DNA from: Pteria penguin
Lineage: Eukaryota; Mollusca; Bivalvia; Pterioida; Pteriidae
Assembly: GCA_035048485.1 (NCBI GenBank)
Contig: CM068586.1
Coordinates: forward strand, 45,606,287 to 45,670,286
Length of the DNA stretch: 64,000 nucleotides
Reading direction: 5' to 3'
Made by a program: the position numbers and the translations under genes
In this document: positions 58,247 through 64,000 of the stretch, one piece after another
How the letters are laid out: each line of letters opens with the position of its first letter
Numbering within the stretch: position 1 is the first letter of the stretch
Notes under the pieces: generated by a model
The model's input: only the letters and a program-made list of their open reading frames with translations
Databases searched by the model: none
Told to the model about the DNA's origin: nothing

Positions 58247-58754
58247 ATACGCTCGTCTTAAGACGGGGCGTATTATGTTATGGCGTTGTCCGTCTGGCGT
58301 CCAGGATAAGCTTGTCCGGGTAACTTTTCCCCTGTGCATGGATTTCAGTGATATTTCACAGAATTGTTACTTAGGACCCAAGGATATGTCATGATCTTAA
58401 CCCAAAGTCATAGCTTAATGGTCAAGTTCACAACATGCAAAGTGAGTAAAACCTTTTCCGGGCCATAACTTCTTCCCCTGTGCATGGATTTCAGTAATAT
58501 TTCACAGAATTGGTAATTAAGACCCACGGGTGTGTTATGGCTTTGACCCAAGGTCATATAGTGTATAGGAAGCCACTTTTAAGTTTTGAGCAAATTCCAT
58601 TTTGTTGTTACAGAGTTATGGGACTTGGATCCCTCCTTTTGGATTTCAATATTTCATAAAAGTATTACCAAAGGGGTAATAAAACGATACGTTCACATTG
58701 ATCCCGTCCAAAGTAAGCGACGGGCATATTATGCCACGCTAGGAGTTGCTCTTG
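58247..58754 (+). mobile_element. Pearl-like element (copy 3, two core units)
   Basis: Same ends as the copy at 48197-49640 (ATACGCTCGTCTTAAGACGG at left; GTCCAAAGTAAGCGACGGGC and TTGCTCTTG at right) but only about two ~145-bp core units and no nested MITE. Confidence 0.75.
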
Positions 58755-59147
58755 TTTTTACTTGTACTAGCAAAGTTATTAGAGTACATGTATCAAATCT
58801 CATCCTTTCTAAAAGTGAAACAGTTTTAAACCAGGTGTATTGTCGATGAAGCCAAATTTTTCAGTTAAGTAATACAGTCCAGAACTTATTTTATTTCAAT
58901 TTCCCCCCTCTACATATACATAAACAAACCAAATCAAATACTTTGTACGTTAAAGACATTAATATAGTCAGGAAAATGCGTAGGCTGTCAGAAAACAATG
59001 TACAAAACCGCGAATCTAATTCAACAGTTTAAAGCGTAAGAAAAATCAACGTCAGCAAATAACTCCACACCTACTCTGGTTTTGTTGACGTGTAAACACA
59101 ATGCCATGATGATGTAACTGATAAGGGTTTTGTCAGTGTGTGCTTAC

Positions 59148-59278
59148 CATTTGATGTTAAGATGTTCCAGATGTAAATCCTGTTTCTGTACAATATCTAT
59201 GGCTGTATTAACCGTGCTCATGATTCGCTCAAGTTTACCAACGTTTCTCGGCTTCTCAATATGATAGATTTCGTTCAT
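59148..59278 (-). CDS. Orphan exon, 43 residues, unassigned
   Basis: ATG at 59278 opens a frame MNEIYHIEKPRNVGKLERIM then STVNTAIDIVQKQDLHLEHL NIK, ending at a clean donor (ATG|GTAAGC) in phase 2. Joining it to the acceptor before gene D exon 1 (57183) gives a stop within five codons, so it would be at most an upstream ORF for gene D. Otherwise it starts a separate gene whose next exon was not found. The AIDIVQKQDLHLEHLNIK pattern faintly recalls a degenerate kinase catalytic loop; this is weak. Confidence 0.35.
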
Positions 59279-59279
59279 A

Positions 59280-60599
59280 GCAGTTTATCAGGTGGAACAC
59301 GTTGTCATTTGTTGTTGTTGACCTGACTTTATTAATCATTTAAATACATTACAGATTAAGAAACCCTTCGTTGATTTTATATAAAACAACTGCAGTATAA
59401 TGATGAACCAATAGATATGTGTCATAACGTTATGAAATGAATAAAATATATCTGTATAATTAACAGTATTATGTGTAATATTGCTGCCTGATGATATTTA
59501 TTTTTCTGTAAATTCTGATAATTTTCACTTGATATGACTGCATTGTCTTCATTTTGGAAAGAAGGCATTTCTAATAATTATTTGATGTACTCATTGTGCA
59601 CCTTCTGTTGTTTTATGCTTCTTAAATATTTGGATCTAATTTTGTATTTTAACTACATTGTAATTTATTTGAGTAAGAAAATTCTTACATTACTAATCCC
59701 CCTCCTCCTTAATTTTCTTTCTTTCTGTTTACAGACAGATAATGTTGCTTGTCTGAAGATACTGTCGGTCCGACCTCGATTCTCGAATTGCACCACTGTG
59801 TTCAAGAGTTGTGTTACCTCTTACTTATATGTCGCGGTATGACTGATGAATTGTTGAATGCAAAGACCAATCAACCAACTCTTTTCATTGAACATAATAT
59901 TATACATTGCTTGATTTGGAAAATAATAAGGCACAGGTGATTAGATGATTTTAAATATATTCAAATCAAAGTACTTCTTCACTTTCCCTTGCCTTTGTTT
60001 TATTTTTGTATTTTAAACGTTCTGTATTGAAAGAAATATATCAGATCATGGTGCTCACCCTTTAGAACATCCGATTTAAGATCTGAAATCCCTCAATGGT
60101 GTTTAACAGACGACGACCTCTCATATACCGATATAGAATGTTTTCCTGTGCTAACGTTCCTAATGTCACACATGGAATTCCTTCCGTACTTTTCCTAGGA
60201 GGACCCATTATATACGAGACGAATAGAACGACATTTTCAGGACAAATTTTTTTTTTATATCAAGAAGGAATAGGGTGATGTGTAAAATGAGGTTTAAGAT
60301 TATGGTACTCAAACCAAACGCAGTACATAGTTATACCGGATATGTCTTGTTGCTGTAAAAAATAGAGCGCTTTTACTTGGGGAGCAAACTGAAGATATAG
60401 ATTTAATTAAGATAAACAATGATAAGTAAGAGAAGACATAAGAGTTGACATCTGAACAACAGCTGGATAAAGTCATACCATATGATCCATGCTTAAAAGA
60501 AACTTAATAAATTCCTTTGCCTACTTATAATTTTACTTGATTAATTGTTGTTCTTTTCATTGTTCAATCAGATAAAATTCTTTTTAAGGAGAGTGATTG
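59280..60599. other. Non-coding, nothing firmly recognised
   Basis: An acceptor-like TTTCTGTTTACAG at about 59735 (+) precedes a leucine-rich open stretch (ILELHHCVQELCYLLLICRG, 59770-59830), but no start, donor or family supports it as an exon. Confidence 0.35.
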
Positions 60600-60875
60600 A
60601 TCATTGTTTACTCCACTCCGTGATCATTTCACTTATAAAGTGACGGCATCTGCTTGATGCATTGCATAGAAATTTATGCCTTTGCAACGGACTCAACAGA
60701 AGCAATGAAGAATCTTTTACGTCCCACGCCTACCGCAACACGGGACCGTTTTCTTTTCATTTTTTTTTTCTTTCTCATTCGAAAGACAGAACACCGATGT
60801 GGTCGCGGCATGAGACGAACCCAGGACCTTCGGTTGCAAGCGGAGCAGCTCATTCACTGAGCCACACTGATCTTT
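60600..60875 (-). mobile_element. tRNA-derived SINE, copy 4
   Basis: Same domain as copies 1-3: plus strand GTGACGGCATCTGCTTGATG, GGACTCAACAGAAGCAATGA and CACGGGACCG. The tRNA-like head at the right (minus strand GTGGCTCAGTGAATGAGC and a diverged box B GGTTCGTCTC) is preserved. An AT-rich insertion splits the domain near 60755. Confidence 0.75.
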
Positions 60876-63239
60876 TTACCTTCATTTATGATCTTCACGG
60901 ACTTTGGTATTGTAATTTCGATGATTATTTCCCGATTGACTTCTGATTTACCATGCTATAGTTCTTTGCATTTCACTTACTATCATTGATATTCATTTTG
61001 AAAGAGCAACAATTTGAAACTGTCTAGTTATATACTACAGGGTAATCAAATGAGTCACAACAATTATTTTTCTAAATACGTACTTCTGTATTACACCTGT
61101 AAATGACACCTGTATTGCTAAAGTTATCATGACTTTGTTTCTGCTTGTCATTCTTCTTTGTATTAATACCTTATCGTACCTTAGGATCTCTTGGATAAGT
61201 ACATTTCAATAGGTGTATTTACACTATTCCAATAAATCGATTGTAGGAAATTCCAACCGGAAAATCGGTAATAGGTATATACATATGACGTGATGTAAAT
61301 TTTAGGATCAGAGTTCTGAAATTCGAAAAAAAAACCACAATCTAGGGAAAAGAAACTATGAAAACTAAGATATGGTCAGGATATTAATGTAAGAAATTTT
61401 TGTCATTATGACGACCTTAGTGTCAGGAAACCCTGGCTTAATAGAAAAGTGATAAGGAATTCACATTAAAAAATAAAATCAGCATAAAATTTTGTTTATG
61501 AATAAGCATTCTAGTTAAAGACTCTCATCCAAAGGACATTTCAGCACACGAGAGAGAGAGAGAGAGATAGAGAGAGATTTTGATTGAAATTTTAGTACAT
61601 ATGATTATACTCAGTATAAACAGTATTTTGACAGTAAACTGATATACTCGATGTATTTTAAAACACTGACGTATGTGTAAGGCAGTGACATTCTCTCTGT
61701 TCCGTCTTATATTACACGTGCTAAACCATGATAATGGCATTCTCTAACTGTTCCGTCTTATAATACATGTGTTGAACCATGATTAGTAACCGTGAAGCAG
61801 ACAAATCTTTCTCAATTTATGCAAATATATACATTTAGATCATTTCAACGATATTGTGCAAACACTTGAGACGACAGGTCAGAAATTTAAACTTCATTTG
61901 TTACACGTATTACCTCAATCTATGCCACCACTGGATTTACAATAAAGGTTGTTCCTCATTCTCCAACTAGAATTTTGATTGGCGGAGAGGGTCTCCAGTT
62001 GGTTTTTGTTAACTGTACAGACACAATGACACAAACTTCGCGTTATTATAAGTCAGAATATTCCTACGGTATGACGTGGACTGTTAATAACAGTTATGCA
62101 GTACAACTTTCTATACTGTAATAATAATGTGGGCATTACTTACATTTAAATATACTACAAATGTATATATAGATAATTAACTTGATTTAATACATAGACT
62201 AGATCAAACGACATTATTTTCTACATATGATTTGTAATAATAAAAATTCATAACTATTAAACTCTCTTTTTTTGTACTTCTTCAACATATCTCGGAAGAT
62301 CAGTGCACCGGGTTCCCTTGTCGGTCTGAATATTGTGGAAAATCCAAAAGTTAAAAATAAAAGTTTAAGAATAAAATTCTCCGCTCCCCACTTTATACCA
62401 AAGAGTGTTCCTAATATTGAAAAAAAAGACAGATAATAGGTATTACGTGGTTCACTTCAATAAATTTAAAGAGGCACTATCCCTTACAACCTTAATCTAC
62501 AGTTATTGAAAAGAAAATCACTGATTTGCTATTTTTGTAGACTTACCAAAGATATTTACTTTTCGTTAATACAAGAATTTAAAAATTTACTTCTCCAGAG
62601 ATGATGGAAATAAGAAAAAAAAATTTAGTCTCATTTCACACATTTTTGTGTCGTTTTCTTGATATCTTGAATATATATTTAGAAGTCATAAGGCATCTTT
62701 TTGTCATTGTCATGATTAATGCAGTGTTGGGAAGAAAGTTTACAGTCTTAGTCAGTTATCAAAAAAATAATAAGCAAGAGAATTTATTCAGGCAGTCAGT
62801 TGTTTGCAAATAAACAAATTGTGCTTAGATGAGCAATATAGGCCCATATGGGCTTCTTGTTAATTTTGAACACCAAAATTGTAAATAGAAAAAGAATATA
62901 AGGAACTTACGTCTTCTAAAAATGGAAATTATCTAATTTAATATTTGTTTCAAATATTGTATATTTTCAAAAAATAAACGACATACTGATAGAAATACCA
63001 AAAATACAAAATGAAATTGTTTTCAATGCAGTTCTGCTTCAGTTCTTTTTAAATATAATTCTGTGGTTTGATTAACATGTCGCAATTGTTACATTAAAGT
63101 TTAAATAATACATTGATACAGGAAGAGTTCATGGAAATACTTTAATTTTATACTTTTGCACTTACTTCTATTACTACGTTTTTCATTTTGCGTAATTTTG
63201 TCCAAATGCACTTGTTGAAAACTTTAGAAATGATAATTA
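60876..63239. other. Non-coding, short repeats only
   Basis: Contains a short (GA)n tract (61551-61577) and, at about 62826-62862, the terminal hairpin of the repeat family seen at 13711 (GGCCCATATGGGCTTCTTG). A near-duplicated pair CATTCTCTCTGTTCCGTCTT / CATTCTCTAACTGTTCCGTC lies at about 61689 and 61738. No exon supported. Confidence 0.45.
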
Positions 63240-64000
63240 TCATTGTTGCTTAAGAGAAACACCGGCGCAGTTATTGAATTGTATAAGCGTGTTGCATACT
63301 ATTTGTGGGTTGGAATTAGTATTTGAATTCTCGGTGTTTTTGGTCATTGCAGAATTCACTGACGCCATACTATATGAACTCATCGGCAAAGAACGCTCAG
63401 ATTTAGCCGAACACACTCCAAGATCTTCCGTAAAAGCATGATCATGGTTGACTTTTGTGGATACTTCACTTAAACTGGTGTCTGTGCTTAAGCGACTTCC
63501 CGACCTTGTCTGGTTTCCGGATTTCTTTGTTTTCTTCTCGCTGACACAAGAATCTCCGAGGAATTTTTCCATGGTATAGCTACACCGTACTTTATCTTTG
63601 ATGATAGATTCGTACTTTCCTCTCATAGTGTAAGTCACTTGGGTGTTCTTTTGTGTGACTGATTCTGAATTGTCCTCTACGTCCGAATCCTCCTCTGTTG
63701 AATCATTCTTTTGCTTTGGGATTGGATTATTGTACGTTTTGTTCTTCAGTAATCTCTTTTTTCCTTTCGATTTTACAATCTTGTTTTCAATTTGTTCTTG
63801 CGGTTGAATTTTCTCCAGATTTTCTGGCAGCTGTTCTTTCATATGGTCGGTCTCCATGTTGTTAGTACTGGATTTTGTGTTTTGTTCATTTAATAGTTCG
63901 CTTAATTCAATATCGTCAGTTTGAACTTCTTGGGACGTACACTCAAGTTTAATCGTCACTTTCTTCTGCTTCGGTTCACTTCTTAGCTTCCGTACATCTT
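63240..64000 (-). CDS. Gene E, 3' part: acidic/Ser-rich protein with related C-terminal motif (partial)
   Basis: The frame is open from the window's right end to the stop at 63240, 252 visible residues; the N-terminus lies beyond 64000, so no start is assigned. The visible part is rich in Lys, Glu, Ser and Thr and looks disordered: KSKGKKRLLKNKTYNNPIPK, EEDSDVEDNSESVTQKNTQV. No coiled coil is obvious. The tail PQIVCNTLIQFNNCAGVSLK QQ matches the C-terminal N-N-C-x-[NG]-V motif of genes C and D, and the SSYSMASVNSAMT stretch before it resembles SSISRVSAVSTVI in gene D. It is therefore probably another paralogue; a CARD would be expected beyond the window. Confidence 0.65.
   Translation of the reverse strand, partial: DVRKLRSEPKQKKVTIKLECTSQEVQTDDIELSELLNEQNTKSSTNNMETDHMKEQLPENLEKIQPQEQIENKIVKSKGKKRLLKNKTYNNPIPKQKNDSTEEDSDVEDNSESVTQKNTQVTYTMRGKYESIIKDKVRCSYTMEKFLGDSCVSEKKTKKSGNQTRSGSRLSTDTSLSEVSTKVNHDHAFTEDLGVCSAKSERSLPMSSYSMASVNSAMTKNTENSNTNSNPQIVCNTLIQFNNCAGVSLKQQ

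Noticed and set aside
59534..59940. Two plus-strand leucine-rich open frames
   Set aside because: An acceptor-like site exists, but there is no start, donor, domain or partner exon.

Overview
This window looks like nuclear DNA of a lophotrochozoan, most likely a bivalve mollusc. It is AT-rich and intron-split. It is crowded with mollusc-type repeats: tRNA-derived SINEs with a conserved central domain, elements with a ~145-bp tandem core resembling bivalve Pearl elements, decayed LINEs and a Penelope-like reverse transcriptase. No bacterial, plasmid or organellar feature was seen. The species cannot be named from the sequence alone.

The most interesting content is a dispersed set of related genes for small adaptor-like proteins. 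Four have the same build: a CARD death-fold domain split at the same place by a phase-0 intron, then a helical linker and a coiled coil. They are gene A (17451-18648, -), gene B (30230-33860, -), gene C (38347-47629, +) and gene D (54204-57183, -). A fifth, gene E (63240-64000+, -), shows only its 3' part. Genes C, D and E end in a related C-terminal motif built on N-C-x-[N/G]-V, which in gene D reads V-N-I-G and resembles a RHIM-type amyloid core. The set reads as a local expansion of innate-immune or cell-death adaptor paralogues. The domain reading is inference from sequence pattern; no search was run.

Layout. 1-825: a short open frame of unknown nature. 825-4850: a broken LINE on the minus strand. 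4850-10170: non-coding, with degenerate tandem repeats and the 3' part of a retroelement RT at 8.1-8.7 kb. 10171-14025: five exons of a coiled-coil gene resembling the N-terminus of CCDC73. 14-23 kb: gene A, microsatellites and SINEs. 22.9-29.8 kb: a ~6.9-kb satellite built from a 26-bp unit in six sub-blocks. 30-34.8 kb: gene B, with a Pearl-like element in its intron. 36.7-38.1 kb: a palindrome-rich foldback region. 38.3-47.6 kb: gene C, whose 8-kb intron holds a decayed LINE, a SINE and a Penelope-like fragment. 48.2-49.6 kb: a Pearl-like element with a 276-bp foldback MITE nested in it. 51.9-54 kb: DNA-transposon and LINE relics. 54.2-57.2 kb: gene D, with a hAT-type MITE in its intron. 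57.8-63.2 kb: repeats and an orphan exon. 63.2 kb to the end: gene E.

Genes B and C are divergent, and C and D convergent. Each CARD exon 1 of A, B and D begins only 1-5 nt after a splice acceptor, so each probably has a non-coding first exon; candidates are given for A and B.
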